From: an uncultured Flavobacteriaceae bacterium | Lineage (GTDB): Bacteria > Bacteroidota > Bacteroidia > Flavobacteriales > Flavobacteriaceae | DNA length: 64,000 bases | Reading direction: 5' to 3' | NCBI GenBank assembly: GCA_943842625.1 | Contig: CALTCK010000013.1 | Span: forward strand, 1-64,000 | Shown: in pieces, positions 7,773 through 17,018 of the stretch | How the letters are laid out: each line of letters opens with the position of its first letter | How positions within the stretch are numbered: the stretch's first letter is position 1 | The notes under the pieces: model-generated | The model's database searches: none | The model's input: only the letters and a program-made list of their open reading frames with translations | What the model was told of the DNA's origin: nothing | Position numbers and translations under genes: made by a program

Positions 7773-9671
7773 TTACATTAAAAAATTCCATACAATACCA
7801 AAACGTATAACGGAATCTCTGAATGGATAACCAGGAGCAGAAAAGTAATTGTTAGAATCTGTAAAGAGCGCATTTAGGTTTTCATACTTAAAAAATATTC
7901 GAACTTGTTGTACTCGAGCATTAAAGAATATATCAAATTGTGGATAGCCTCCAAACTCCTCTTTTTCTTGCACATAAAATTCAGCTAAAACAGGATCATA
8001 AGCATTCATCATATATTTTGAATAATATTTAAAAATAATACCTGTTTGTATAAAAAGTGCTTTTTTAAACCACTGGTCTTCAAAATACAAAGTGTTTCTA
8101 GTTATAAAACTCGGAAGCTTTAAAACTTCATCGCCGCTCAATACATTTTGATATAATAGAGTGTTTTCTAATCCAAACTTCCTATACTTAAATTCTTTTT
8201 TTAATTTTATTTTTAAATAATCAACCCTATCATTATACTGGTGGGGAGTTGGAGTTGAGTCATTATCTTTTATCGTGAAATAGGTGTATTTATCAATCCC
8301 TGTATAGTCTAATGAAATTGCAGCTATTTTATTTGATTCAAACCTTAGTTTTAACTGCTGTTTATTAGTATTATCAAATTCATTTTGCCAATTATAATTA
8401 ATATAGTCACTTTGGTTTAATAAGAAATTAAAATTAGGCGAAACAGAATGCGAAGTTATTTCAGCAGCTATTTTATGTTTGTTATTGACCAAATAAGAAA
8501 CTCCAGTTTTTAAAAAGTTAGCTTCGTAATCTCCAGAAATATTGATAGCCGCCTGACCATATATTTCGAATCCCTTGTAATTTTTCGAGTATGTCCCTCC
8601 TGCTTGTACCAACTTAGATTTTAATCTGTTGGTAATAGATCCAATATCAAATATAACAACACTATTGTAGCCAAAATTATAATCTGTATAAGCTATAAAT
8701 GCGCTTAAATTTCCAATGTACTTATTTTTAAACTGTGTATAGCCTTTAATACTAAAGTCTTCAAGTTTACTTTTTTTAAACAATCCATTTGTTTTGTAGG
8801 AATCTCCAAAACCATTAAAGGGGTTATCTTGTTTATAGACATAGGATTTATCTTCAAAACCAATTGCATTACCAATAATTAATTTATTTAAATCTGTACT
8901 GTCTTTTTTTGTTATCAGTTCATACTCCTGTTTCGCAAAAACTCTAAATCCCTTCAATTCATTTTCACCATCATCAAATTTTACATCCAGTCGACCTCGA
9001 TCTCTAAATTCGTTATCATCACTTTGAAACAACAAAACTGATTCGTCTGTAAGACCACCATTTTCTTGGTTTAATAACTCTAGCGCCATCATATGGGCTA
9101 AAATTTGATATCGTTTGTTTTTTGAGTGATAATTTGTTGTAAATCTAAAATCTCCTGTGCTGGTTAGACTGTGTTGATAGGCCCCAAGTGATCTTACACC
9201 CTTATAGGCAATTGAGAAATTAAATTGGTCTGAAGTGTTTATTGAAAAAAATGCATCTAACTGCTGTCCTTGCTTAAATGCTGTTTTAAAATATAATTCG
9301 GTTAGTGGGGTGGGTAAATTAAAGTACTGCATATCTTCAACTTCACGGTAACCAAAATGATGAGACTGCGCAACAAATGCTGGCTTTAGATTCAGCTTCT
9401 CAAAATCGTAAGCTAACTTATTATAAGGCTGGCCGACATTTGCAAACTCTTGTAACTGAAAATTATCTTTTCGTAAGTAGTTAAATTTATACTCCTTTTG
9501 TATATTTAATGTGGTGTCTAAATAGGTAGTATCTCTTTGGGCTGAAATAATTTTATATAGGGTAATGGGAGGTTTTTCTTTTTTCTTTTTAAGAAAATTT
9601 TCTCCATTATTTTGGGAAAAAACTATAGTTGGAAAATATAATAAAAGAAATAAAAAAAACGTTTTTCGCAT
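7773..9671 (-). CDS. Putative outer-membrane porin (Porin_10-like)
   Basis: 632 residues with a signal peptide (FLLLYFPTIVFSQ, cut after about residue 20). The rest is rich in alternating aromatic/polar strands (for example FSINTSDQFNFSIAYKG, LSAFIAYTDYNFGYN) and ends with a strand finishing in a hydrophobic residue (RFGIVWNFLM), as expected of a beta-barrel. This protein next to rnhB is a recurring flavobacterial arrangement, annotated as a putative porin. It converges with the lipoprotein at 7065 (12 bases apart) and diverges from rnhB. A -7 element is at 9691-9698. The barrel assignment is strong; the solute is unknown. Confidence 0.82.
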   Translation of the reverse strand: MRKTFFLFLLLYFPTIVFSQNNGENFLKKKKEKPPITLYKIISAQRDTTYLDTTLNIQKEYKFNYLRKDNFQLQEFANVGQPYNKLAYDFEKLNLKPAFVAQSHHFGYREVEDMQYFNLPTPLTELYFKTAFKQGQQLDAFFSINTSDQFNFSIAYKGVRSLGAYQHSLTSTGDFRFTTNYHSKNKRYQILAHMMALELLNQENGGLTDESVLLFQSDDNEFRDRGRLDVKFDDGENELKGFRVFAKQEYELITKKDSTDLNKLIIGNAIGFEDKSYVYKQDNPFNGFGDSYKTNGLFKKSKLEDFSIKGYTQFKNKYIGNLSAFIAYTDYNFGYNSVVIFDIGSITNRLKSKLVQAGGTYSKNYKGFEIYGQAAINISGDYEANFLKTGVSYLVNNKHKIAAEITSHSVSPNFNFLLNQSDYINYNWQNEFDNTNKQQLKLRFESNKIAAISLDYTGIDKYTYFTIKDNDSTPTPHQYNDRVDYLKIKLKKEFKYRKFGLENTLLYQNVLSGDEVLKLPSFITRNTLYFEDQWFKKALFIQTGIIFKYYSKYMMNAYDPVLAEFYVQEKEEFGGYPQFDIFFNARVQQVRIFFKYENLNALFTDSNNYFSAPGYPFRDSVIRFGIVWNFLM

Positions 9672-9690
9672 CTATTTTTAACTTACCTAA

Positions 9691-9698
9691 CAAAGGTA
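9691..9698 (-). promoter_or_regulatory. -7 promoter element (TACCTTTG) of the porin gene
   Basis: The complement reads TACCTTTG, an exact TAnnTTTG match, 19 bases before the porin ATG. I see no good TTTG at the -33 position. Confidence 0.45.
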
Positions 9699-9741
9699 TA
9701 CTTTTGAATGGAATATTTTAAATTTTAAAGCTCTTTAACTT

Positions 9742-10341
9742 GTGCTAAAACTAAAAATTAATCAACAACTAATCGAATGTGGAACTGATGAGGCCGGAAG
9801 AGGTTGTCTTGCAGGCCCCGTAACTGCGGCTGCAGTAATTTTACCTAATAATTTCAAAAACAATATTTTAACAGATTCCAAACAATTATCAGAAAAAAAA
9901 AGAAAACTATTAAAATTGATTATTGAAGAACAATCGGTTACTTTCGGGGTTTCTCACATAATGATGAATAAAATTGATCGTATAAACATACTCAATGCCT
10001 CTATTCTTGCCATGCAAAAATCTATTAAGTCTCTAGCCACAAAACCACAACACATAGCAGTAGATGGAAATCGTTTTAAATCATTTAATAATATTCCATT
10101 TAGTTGCATTATTAAGGGAGATAGCAAGTATTTGCATATTGCTGCAGCTTCTGTTTTAGCGAAAACATATCGAGATGCTTATATGACCCAAATTCATAAT
10201 GAATTTCCAATGTATAACTGGAAAAAAAATAAAGGGTATCCAACTAGAGAACACAGAGAGGCGATTAAAAAATTCGGGATCACTAAATATCACCGCAAAA
10301 GCTTTCGGCTATTACCAGAACAATACCATTTAGATTTTTAA
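9742..10341 (+). CDS. rnhB: Ribonuclease HII
   Basis: 199 residues starting at GTG, the only start that keeps the conserved N-terminus. The catalytic DEAGRG motif is at 16-21. The remaining acidic residues are Asp108 (AVDGN) and Asp127 (KGDSKY), followed by [14 protein letters not shown], so the metal-binding set is complete. It removes ribonucleotides from RNA-DNA hybrids in the cytosol. It diverges from the porin and is followed on the same strand by the broken lipoprotein gene. Confidence 0.96.
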   Translation: MLKLKINQQLIECGTDEAGRGCLAGPVTAAAVILPNNFKNNILTDSKQLSEKKRKLLKLIIEEQSVTFGVSHIMMNKIDRINILNASILAMQKSIKSLATKPQHIAVDGNRFKSFNNIPFSCIIKGDSKYLHIAAASVLAKTYRDAYMTQIHNEFPMYNWKKNKGYPTREHREAIKKFGITKYHRKSFRLLPEQYHLDF

Positions 10342-10409
10342 TAAAAATGATTGTTAAAAACCCATCAATAAACTTTTAAAAAATTATGCTATCCTTTTTT
10401 TTTCCTTTA

Positions 10410-10417
10410 TATTTTTG
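10410..10417 (+). promoter_or_regulatory. Possible -7 element (TATTTTTG) abutting a start codon
   Basis: TATTTTTG matches TAnnTTTG and ends four bases before the ATG at 10422. If it is used, the transcript would start at or near the ATG and be leaderless. It lies in a T-rich run, so chance is likely. Confidence 0.25.
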
Positions 10418-10421
10418 TAAG

Positions 10422-10787
10422 ATGAAGGGTTTTATTCAAGTATTTTTTTTCATTACAATAACTTTCTTGTTTCATAGTTGTGACTCAACTTCAAGAAAAG
10501 CCAAAGAACCAAAAGACTTTATTCCTAAAAACACATCATTAGTCATAAAAATTGAGGACTTTGAAGTACTAAAAGCCGATATTAAAAATAATAGTTTTAT
10601 TGAAAAATTAAAGAACACTAACTCTTATTCTTTTTTTAGTAATTCTAGACTGTTGAATCTGTTGAGACCCTCAAAAAAAAGTATTCTCTGTTTCTCTGAA
10701 GATGATGACAGGTCATCTTTTACTTTCTTAACTAAATTCACAAAAAATCTCTTTATTCTGGACTCTGTAACCAATGTGGTTAACTGA
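10422..10787 (+). CDS. Broken lipoprotein, part 1: signal and N-terminus
   Basis: First in-frame piece, from the lipoprotein signal to a premature TGA at 10785. One base too many in GTTAACTGA breaks the frame. In the next frame translation continues as TENIPFKSYQYQKFVID before the second shift. Confidence 0.6.
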   Translation: MKGFIQVFFFITITFLFHSCDSTSRKAKEPKDFIPKNTSLVIKIEDFEVLKADIKNNSFIEKLKNTNSYSFFSNSRLLNLLRPSKKSILCFSEDDDRSSFTFLTKFTKNLFILDSVTNVVN

Positions 10788-10841
10788 AAATATACCTTTT
10801 AAGTCGTATCAATACCAAAAATTCGTTATTGACAAACAAGA

Positions 10842-12146
10842 ATGTTTTTCACAGTAGTAAAGGACAGTATTTTTATTGCTACCGATTCACAAAAAAATAT
10901 TGAGCAACTTTTAAACAATCGTATACAAAACGAATCAACATTCAAAAAAATATTTTCATTAAATAATCACAATTTAACCACCATCATACCTGTAAAAAAG
11001 ATATTTACTAACGAACCTTCAATAAATAATTTTGCCTCTTGGGCTGCCTTAAATATAGAGGTGTTACCCGACGCAATTTCTGCATCAGGTGTTCTATTGG
11101 CAAATGACACAATACCGCAATTAATTTCAATTTTTAAAGGATTAAAACCTCAACAAAATGACATTGCAACAATCACTCCTACAAATGCAATGAGTGTTAT
11201 ATCCTTAACTTTTGATGATTTTTCTATTTTTCAAAGAAACCTTCAGAAATACAGTGGCGCAGAAAACATAAGTACGGATAAAACTATGGTGTTTGAATCT
11301 GTTAGTGAATTTAGTAGCATAAAGTTACCACAAGGGAACGCAATCGCTCTTAAAAGTATTGACTTGGATCTCACCAAAGAGTCGTTAAGCAAATATTCGA
11401 CCCCACTAGAATCTTTCAAAGGAATCACGATCCACAATTTTATTGAGCCTAATCTATTTGTTGACCAATTTTCAATTTTTGCCAATGATACTAAACCCGT
11501 TTTTAATTTTATAGTGAATGATTTTATTGTTTTCGCCGAAAATAAAGAGGTATTAAAAAATATTATCACCTCTTATTTAACCAATAATTGTTTGTCAACA
11601 ACAAATTATTATCAAGAAGCTCTTGATCAGATTAGTGATGAATCATCGCTCCTAATAATAAAATTAAATGAAAATTATACGCATACAATTTCTCGTTTAT
11701 TAAATGATTCATTAAAAAACATTTCATTTAAAAAATATCCAATCGGTGTTTTACAGTTCAATTATGATCGTGATTTTGCACATATAAACCTGGTATGCAA
11801 AGAGTCTAGCGCCACAAGTATTAAAAAAAATATCCCTGGTAAAGTGACCCAAGTAAAAAGTATATTACTGGAAAATGAATTACTTAATGATCCTATTTTT
11901 TTTAGTAATCACAGAACAGGCGGGAAAGATCTAGTAGTGCAGGATGTTGACAATACCTTATATTTTATATCATCTAGAGGGAAAATCTTGTGGACTAAAA
12001 AACTCAAAAATCGAATTGTTGGTTCTGTTCAAGAAATAGATTTATTGCGTAATGGCAAAAAACAGTTAGCTTTTACTACCAAAAAATCCTTCTATGTTTT
12101 AGATAGAACAGGTCGCCAAGTTGCATCCTTTTCCAATAAAATTTAA
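10842..12146 (+). CDS. Broken lipoprotein, part 2: central domain
   Basis: The 434-residue central piece. The ATG at its head is only an internal codon of the parent gene. It ends with the first propeller-like blades (NTLYFISSRGKILWTK, SFYVLDRTGRQV) and then leaves frame near 12120. Confidence 0.6.
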   Translation: MFFTVVKDSIFIATDSQKNIEQLLNNRIQNESTFKKIFSLNNHNLTTIIPVKKIFTNEPSINNFASWAALNIEVLPDAISASGVLLANDTIPQLISIFKGLKPQQNDIATITPTNAMSVISLTFDDFSIFQRNLQKYSGAENISTDKTMVFESVSEFSSIKLPQGNAIALKSIDLDLTKESLSKYSTPLESFKGITIHNFIEPNLFVDQFSIFANDTKPVFNFIVNDFIVFAENKEVLKNIITSYLTNNCLSTTNYYQEALDQISDESSLLIIKLNENYTHTISRLLNDSLKNISFKKYPIGVLQFNYDRDFAHINLVCKESSATSIKKNIPGKVTQVKSILLENELLNDPIFFSNHRTGGKDLVVQDVDNTLYFISSRGKILWTKKLKNRIVGSVQEIDLLRNGKKQLAFTTKKSFYVLDRTGRQVASFSNKI

Positions 12147-12861
12147 AGACGACATTACACAAGCTTTAGCTGTCTTTGATTACGATAAAAATCGAAAATA
12201 CCGTTTTATCATTACCCAGGGTAGTGAGGTTTTAATGTTGAATAATAAAGGGAAAAAAGTAAAAGGGTTTAAGTATAATAAGTCTAATTCTGATATTGTT
12301 TTTCCTCCACAACATTTTAGAATTGCTGGAAAAGACTACATTACAATTGCTGAAAAAAATGGTCAACTTAATATTTTAAGTCGAGTTGGAAAACCAAGAA
12401 TTTTAGCGCCTAAAGCATTCGATTTCTCTAACACTCCCATTAGTTTGGAAAACACAAAACTTGTAGTTATTGAAAAAGATAATACAAAAAATAGTATAAA
12501 TATTGACGGAAAAGTTAGTTCAAGGAAATTAGAAGTTACAAGCTATCAATTTGTTATTAAAGGTAAAACAAAAGTTACTTTAGACGATAATTTAATGCGT
12601 ATCAATGGAATATTAGTAGAATTACCTTACGGTATTTACAAAAAACCTTCTATAAGTATTGTTAACCAAAAAGAGTATGTTTCAATTATAGAAACTCAAG
12701 AAAACAAGGTTTATGTTTACAGTAAATCTGGAAATTTACTTCATGGATTTCCTATTTATGGAACCTCTTCGCCAGATTTTGGAGACATGACTAAAAGTGG
12801 AAAAACTAATTTTGTGACTAAAGGTGAATCAAAAGAAATTTTGATTTACGAGTTAAATTAA
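12121..12861 (+). CDS. Broken lipoprotein, part 3: C-terminal propeller-like repeats
   Basis: The 246-residue C-terminal piece, joining part 2 after GRQV as HPFPIKFKDDITQ. It carries further strand-turn-strand blades (FIITQGSEVLMLNNKGKKVKG, KVYVYSKSGNLLHGFPIYG). Its TAA overlaps the lipB stop on the opposite strand by two bases. Confidence 0.6.
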   Translation: MHPFPIKFKDDITQALAVFDYDKNRKYRFIITQGSEVLMLNNKGKKVKGFKYNKSNSDIVFPPQHFRIAGKDYITIAEKNGQLNILSRVGKPRILAPKAFDFSNTPISLENTKLVVIEKDNTKNSINIDGKVSSRKLEVTSYQFVIKGKTKVTLDDNLMRINGILVELPYGIYKKPSISIVNQKEYVSIIETQENKVYVYSKSGNLLHGFPIYGTSSPDFGDMTKSGKTNFVTKGESKEILIYELN

Positions 12862-13559
12862 GGTAATTTCTTGGCGTCAAATAAATTTAAAAAATGATAT
12901 ATTAATTTTTCTTTTACTTGTTCAATCGGAATATTTTTTTTTCCTAATTCAACATTTAGCGAAGTCACAGATTTTCCCTTAATACCACAAGGGATCATAT
13001 GATCAAAATAACCAAGATCTGCATTCACATTAAGTGCAAAGCCATGCATAGTTACCCAACGGCTGGCTCTTACACCAAAAGCACAAATTTTTCTTGCAAA
13101 AGGAGTTCCAACATCAAACCAAACACCGGTTTCTCCCTTGGAGCGCTGACCTTTTAATCCGTATTCTGCTAATGTTTTAATAATTGTTTCTTCGAGTAGC
13201 CTTAAATATTTATGAATATCTGTAAAATAGTTTTCCAAATCTAATATTGGATAACCTACTATCTGACCAGGACCATGATAGGTTATATCTCCTCCTCTAT
13301 TATTTTTGTAAAAGGTAGCACCAATTTCTGAAAGTTTTTGTTCCGAAATTAGCAGATTATTTATATCGCCACTCTTCCCAAGAGTGTATACGTGGGGATG
13401 TTCAACAAATAAAAAAAAATTAGGAGTGTCAATAGATTTACTTTCTCTTCGATTTTTGATTTTTATATCAATTATTTCTTTAAAAAGTTTTTCTTGATAT
13501 TCCCAGGTATCTTTATAATCCTTAGTTCCAATTTCTTCTATTTTAATAAATTTATTCAA
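12858..13559 (-). CDS. lipB: Octanoyl-[acyl-carrier-protein] transferase (lipoyl synthesis)
   Basis: 233 residues. LipB moves the octanoyl group from ACP to lipoyl domains. The motifs HPHVYTLG, RGGDITYHGPGQIVGYPILDL, the catalytic Lys in KICAFGVR and the catalytic Cys191 in PCGIKG are all present. Its product is needed by 2-oxoacid dehydrogenases such as the E2 encoded at 47683-48966, but it is not linked to that operon. The stop codons of this gene and of the lipoprotein gene on the other strand overlap. Confidence 0.96.
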   Translation of the reverse strand: MNKFIKIEEIGTKDYKDTWEYQEKLFKEIIDIKIKNRRESKSIDTPNFFLFVEHPHVYTLGKSGDINNLLISEQKLSEIGATFYKNNRGGDITYHGPGQIVGYPILDLENYFTDIHKYLRLLEETIIKTLAEYGLKGQRSKGETGVWFDVGTPFARKICAFGVRASRWVTMHGFALNVNADLGYFDHMIPCGIKGKSVTSLNVELGKKNIPIEQVKEKLIYHFLNLFDAKKLP

Positions 13560-13596
13560 AATCTAAACTGAGATTATTCATTAATAAATTAGTTGG

Positions 13597-13752
13597 TTAT
13601 TTTGGATTATTTAAAATAATTAAAGCAGAAATTACACCCGGTATCCAACCGCACAAAGTTAGTATAAACACAATTATTATTGAGCCACAGCCTTTATCCA
13701 TTACGGATAGGGGTGGGAATATGATTGACAAAATAACTCTCCAAACGCTCAT
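13597..13752 (-). CDS. Small membrane protein, Pmp3/YqaE (UPF0057) family
   Basis: A 51-residue gene. It begins MSVWRVILSIIFPPLSVMDK and contains the family hallmark GWIPGVISALIIL, with two membrane helices (about 4-18 and 26-47). Pmp3/YqaE proteins are small inner-membrane proteolipids linked to cation and stress tolerance. The start ATG is at 13750-13752 and the stop at 13597-13599. It sits between lipB and lysS, upstream of lipB on the same strand with a 37-base gap. Confidence is high because almost the whole family consensus is matched. Confidence 0.9.
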   Translation of the reverse strand: MSVWRVILSIIFPPLSVMDKGCGSIIIVFILTLCGWIPGVISALIILNNPK

Positions 13753-13859
13753 TGAACAAATTTACAATTAATAATTTATTTATTGGTACAATAATTTATA
13801 ACTGAAAAAATATACAAGAAAATCTAGTAATTAATTAGTCTATAGATGCGAATAATATC

Positions 13860-13867
13860 TATTTTTG
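13860..13867 (+). promoter_or_regulatory. Candidate -7 element (TATTTTTG) of lysS
   Basis: An exact TAnnTTTG match 31 bases before the lysS ATG. No clear -33 TTTG at the right distance. Confidence 0.4.
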
Positions 13868-13898
13868 TACTAACTGCTAAATATTTAAATATTAAATC

Positions 13899-15590
13899 AT
13901 GCAATTATCCGAACAGGAAGAAGTCCGTAGAGAGAAACTAACACAATTAAGAAATTTAGGTATAAACCCTTATCCTGCTAATTTATTTCCTGTGGATACT
14001 ATGACCAGTGAAATAAAAAAACAATTCGAAGAGGGCAAAGAAGTGATAATAGCAGGAAGATTAATGTCACGTCGAATTCAAGGAAAAGCTTCGTTTGCAG
14101 AACTTCAAGATACCGAAGGAAGAATTCAAGTTTATTTTAATCGAGATGAAATCTGCCCTGGAGAAGATAAGGTATTGTATAATGATGTTTATAAAAAACT
14201 TTTAGATATAGGAGATTTTATTGGTATAGAAGGAGAACTTTTTACTACGAAAGTAGGTGAAAAAACGGTACTAGTTAAAAAATTTAAATTACTTTCCAAA
14301 GCACTAAAACCATTGCCATTACCAAAAACAGATAGTGAGGGAAATACCTTTGACGAATTTAACAATCCTGAATTGAGATATCGTCAACGCTACGCTGATC
14401 TCATCGTCAATCGTAACGTTAAAGAAGTCTTTATTAAACGTACGAAGCTATATACAGCCATGCGTTCTTTCTTTAATAATAATGGTTATTTTGAAGTAGA
14501 AACACCTATACTACAGTCTATTCCTGGAGGGGCAGCAGCCAGACCTTTTAAAACACATCACAATTCTTTAGACATCTCTATGTATATGCGAATTGCTTGT
14601 GAATTGTATTTAAAAAAATTAATCGTTGGTGGTTTTGATGGGGTCTATGAATTTGCTAAAACCTTCAGAAATGAAGGAATGGATCGAACTCACAATCCAG
14701 AGTTTACGATGATGGAAATCTATGTCGCCTACAAAGACTACAATTGGATGATGAATTTTACTGAAAAATTGTTAGAATTCTGTGCTACGGAAGTAAACAA
14801 AAGCTCTAAAACAACTTTTGGAGAACATGAAATAGACTTTAAAGCACCTTATGCAAGAGTAACAATGACTGAATCCATCCGACATTTTACAGGTTTTGAT
14901 ATTAGTGGAAAATCAGAAAATGAAATTAGAATAGCTGCTCAAGGAATGGGAATTGAAGTAGATGAAACGATGGGAAAAGGAAAGTTAATAGATGAAATTT
15001 TTGGAGAGAAATGTGAGGCAAATTATATTCAACCCACTTTTATTACCGACTACCCTAAAGAAATGAGCCCATTAACAAAAGAACATCGTTCTAATCCAGA
15101 ATTAACAGAGCGTTTTGAATTGATTATATGTGGTAAAGAGTTAGCTAATGCTTACTCAGAGTTAAATGATCCCATCGATCAAAGAGAGCGTTTTGAAGAT
15201 CAAGTTAAATTGGCAGGGCGTGGTGATGATGAAGCAACCGAGTTTATAGATCAAGATTTTTTGAGAGCCTTGGAGTATGGAATGCCTCCTACAGCGGGTA
15301 TGGGAATTGGAATGGATCGTTTAATTATGTTTTTAACAAACAACTCGTCTATTCAAGAAGTATTATTTTTCCCTCAAATGAAACCTGAAGCGAAACAAAT
15401 AGTAATGACTGACGACGAAAAGATTATTTTTACTATCTTAAGAAATAGTTCGCCGATAGATTTGATTTCTCTTAAAATTCAATCTGGACTATCAAATAAA
15501 AAATGGGATAAAGCTATAAAAGGGCTTACTAAAAAAAGTATCGCTAGGGTTTCTAAAGCTGATGATAATTTATTTGTAGAAATGGTATAA
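13899..15590 (+). CDS. lysS: Lysyl-tRNA synthetase, class II, with C-terminal extension
   Basis: 563 residues against about 505 in E. coli. It has an N-terminal OB-fold anticodon-binding domain (about 50-150), then the class II core with motif 2 (FRNEGMDRTHNPEFTMME) and motif 3 (GMGIGMDRLIM). It charges tRNA-Lys. The last 60 residues (from about 505, MTDDEKIIFTILRNSS) form an extra basic, winged-helix-looking tail common in Bacteroidota LysS. The gene is intact and monocistronic by spacing. Confidence 0.97.
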   Translation: MQLSEQEEVRREKLTQLRNLGINPYPANLFPVDTMTSEIKKQFEEGKEVIIAGRLMSRRIQGKASFAELQDTEGRIQVYFNRDEICPGEDKVLYNDVYKKLLDIGDFIGIEGELFTTKVGEKTVLVKKFKLLSKALKPLPLPKTDSEGNTFDEFNNPELRYRQRYADLIVNRNVKEVFIKRTKLYTAMRSFFNNNGYFEVETPILQSIPGGAAARPFKTHHNSLDISMYMRIACELYLKKLIVGGFDGVYEFAKTFRNEGMDRTHNPEFTMMEIYVAYKDYNWMMNFTEKLLEFCATEVNKSSKTTFGEHEIDFKAPYARVTMTESIRHFTGFDISGKSENEIRIAAQGMGIEVDETMGKGKLIDEIFGEKCEANYIQPTFITDYPKEMSPLTKEHRSNPELTERFELIICGKELANAYSELNDPIDQRERFEDQVKLAGRGDDEATEFIDQDFLRALEYGMPPTAGMGIGMDRLIMFLTNNSSIQEVLFFPQMKPEAKQIVMTDDEKIIFTILRNSSPIDLISLKIQSGLSNKKWDKAIKGLTKKSIARVSKADDNLFVEMV

Positions 15591-15679
15591 ACATAAAATA
15601 TTTAATGTTTTTATTTTGAAACCATTCAACTTTTAGAAAAAATTATTTTTTTTATCTTTAAACAATAAATACTCACATT

Positions 15680-16321
15680 TTGAATCAAAAATTTATAGAT
15701 AAAGTTCATTCAATTGTAATAAAAAACATCTCTGATGAAAATTTTGGAGTACGTGAGCTTTCTTCATTATTAGGCTTAAGTCCATCCCAAACTCTAAGAA
15801 AAATTAAAGCTACTTCTGATAAATCAGTCAATCAGTATATTAGAGAAATTCGTTTAGAAAAAGCTGCCAAATTACTCAAAAAAACCGATCAAAGCATTAC
15901 TGAAATTTCTTATCAAGTTGGGTTTTCCAGTGCCTCCTACTTTAGCAAGAGCTTTAGAAAATACTATAATGTCACACCTGGAGAATATAAGACCAGTAGC
16001 ATTAATTTAGTTAAGAAAAAGAAAGGTTCTTCAAAAATAAAAGTATTTTTTACCATTTTTTTAGTCTTACTCCTAGTTATAATCTATTTTGGGAATAATA
16101 CATTTATTTCAAAAAATACTCCGTTAAACAATTCGATTGCAGTGCTTCCTTTTAAGGATTTTAGTCCAAAAAACAACCAGTGGCTTTCAGATGGGGTGTC
16201 TGATAATATTTTACACTCATTAGCACAAATGGAAAAAATGAAAGTTATTTCGTTTACTTCTTCATCTACCTATCGAAATACTGATAAAAAAATCCCAGAT
16301 ATTGCAAAAGAATTGGGGTAG
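15680..16321 (+). CDS. AraC-family regulator with membrane anchor and truncated TolB-like domain
   Basis: 213 residues from a TTG start. An AraC/XylS DNA-binding domain with two helix-turn-helices comes first (about 17-105, ending YNVTPGEYK), then a membrane helix (about 120-138). Last comes the beginning of the periplasmic TolB-N/FlgO-like domain (SIAVLPFKDFSP...WLSDGVSDNI, 152-213) found in flavobacterial AraC-TPR receptors. Full-length relatives go on for several hundred residues. This one stops at TAG right after IAKELG, exactly where VEYxLxGS normally follows. In the +1 frame VE follows, but the similarity then ends. I infer a deleted or decayed receptor; DNA binding could still work. 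Confidence 0.72.
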   Translation: MNQKFIDKVHSIVIKNISDENFGVRELSSLLGLSPSQTLRKIKATSDKSVNQYIREIRLEKAAKLLKKTDQSITEISYQVGFSSASYFSKSFRKYYNVTPGEYKTSSINLVKKKKGSSKIKVFFTIFLVLLLVIIYFGNNTFISKNTPLNNSIAVLPFKDFSPKNNQWLSDGVSDNILHSLAQMEKMKVISFTSSSTYRNTDKKIPDIAKELG

Positions 16322-16453
16322 AATTACACAAAAATGTTCAATTATTAGACTTAAACAAGTAACCAGGCATTAGAGTCAGCAAGACATAATTAAAAAAAGG
16401 TTCCAAATCAATCCTTTTTATAATTGATATGTTAAAAAGTTATTTTGTTTAAC

Positions 16454-16461
16454 TATATTTG
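16454..16461 (+). promoter_or_regulatory. -7 promoter element (TATATTTG) of the photolyase cluster
   Basis: An exact TAnnTTTG match, 25 bases before the ATG at 16487. It argues for ATG 16487 rather than the in-frame TTG at 16445 as start of the CIA30-like gene, because that TTG lies upstream of the promoter. Confidence 0.5.
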
Positions 16462-16486
16462 TTTTTTATTAAACAAAATAATTTTA

Positions 16487-17017
16487 ATGAATTTAATACT
16501 ACTACTATTGTTTGTTAATGTATCCATGAATAGTATTAAAATTTTTGATTTTAATAGTAAATCTAATATTAACAGTTGGCAAATTGTTAACGATGTAGTT
16601 ATGGGTGGTAAATCTTCGAGTACAATTACCATTAATAAAGAAGGTCATGGTCAATTTTCAGGTACAGTATCTACAGAAAATAATGGCGGTTTTTCTTCAG
16701 TAAGACATATCTTTAAACCGGTTTCAGTAAAAAAAACAAATAAAATTATTATAAAATTAAAAGGAGATGGTAAGGATTACCAATTAAGAATTAAAGATAG
16801 TTATAAAAACTACTTTTCTTACATTAATACTTTTTCTACATCAGGTGAATGGCAAGTAATTGAAATACACCTAAGCAATCTGTATCCATCCTTCAGAGGA
16901 AGAAAACTTACTAAGCCAAATTTTTATCACGATGTCATTGAGGAAATCTCATTTTTAATTTCCAATAATAAAAATGAAAAATTCCAATTAATAATTGACA
17001 ATATTTATTTGAAATAA
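16487..17017 (+). CDS. CIA30-family protein (complex I intermediate-associated protein 30-like)
   Basis: 176 residues. The N-terminus is hydrophobic (MNLILLLLFVNVSM), possibly a signal peptide. It is followed by the CIA30 beta-sandwich: WQIVNDVVMGGKSSS, then FSGTVSTENNGGFSSVR, GEWQVIEIHLSNLYPSFRGR and a final strand FQLIIDNIYLK. In bacteria this galactose-binding-like domain has no settled role and is not part of complex I. It is first in a run of four genes with photolyase; the next gene starts one base after its stop. The family call is firm; the function is unknown. Confidence 0.85.
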   Translation: MNLILLLLFVNVSMNSIKIFDFNSKSNINSWQIVNDVVMGGKSSSTITINKEGHGQFSGTVSTENNGGFSSVRHIFKPVSVKKTNKIIIKLKGDGKDYQLRIKDSYKNYFSYINTFSTSGEWQVIEIHLSNLYPSFRGRKLTKPNFYHDVIEEISFLISNNKNEKFQLIIDNIYLK

Positions 17018-17018
17018 A

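Larger units (their letters stand above)
10422..12861 (+). pseudogene. Large lipoprotein with C-terminal propeller-like repeats, broken by three indels
   Basis: Read through three single-base shifts, this stretch gives one protein of about 812 residues. The shifts are +1 near 10779-10787, -1 near 10843-10848 in a T run, and +1 near 12120-12122. The net length then divides by three. The N-terminus is a lipoprotein signal (Cys20, FHSC). The middle (about 30-490) is an unrecognised domain. The last 300 residues show repeated strand pairs such as YFISSRGKILWTKKL, VLDRTGRQVHPFPI and VYSKSGNLLHGFPI, typical of beta-propeller blades. I prefer the ATG at 10422 over one at 10386 because it begins the signal peptide. 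It follows rnhB. Function unknown; the frame breaks may be sequencing errors. Confidence 0.72.

Noticed and set aside
10386-10421. Upstream ATG at 10386 as start of the lipoprotein
   Set aside because: It would put a Phe-rich stretch ahead of the lipoprotein signal; the ATG at 10422 starts a standard signal with Cys20.
16445-16486. TTG at 16445 as start of the CIA30-like gene
   Set aside because: It lies upstream of the TATATTTG promoter element; ATG 16487 is better placed.
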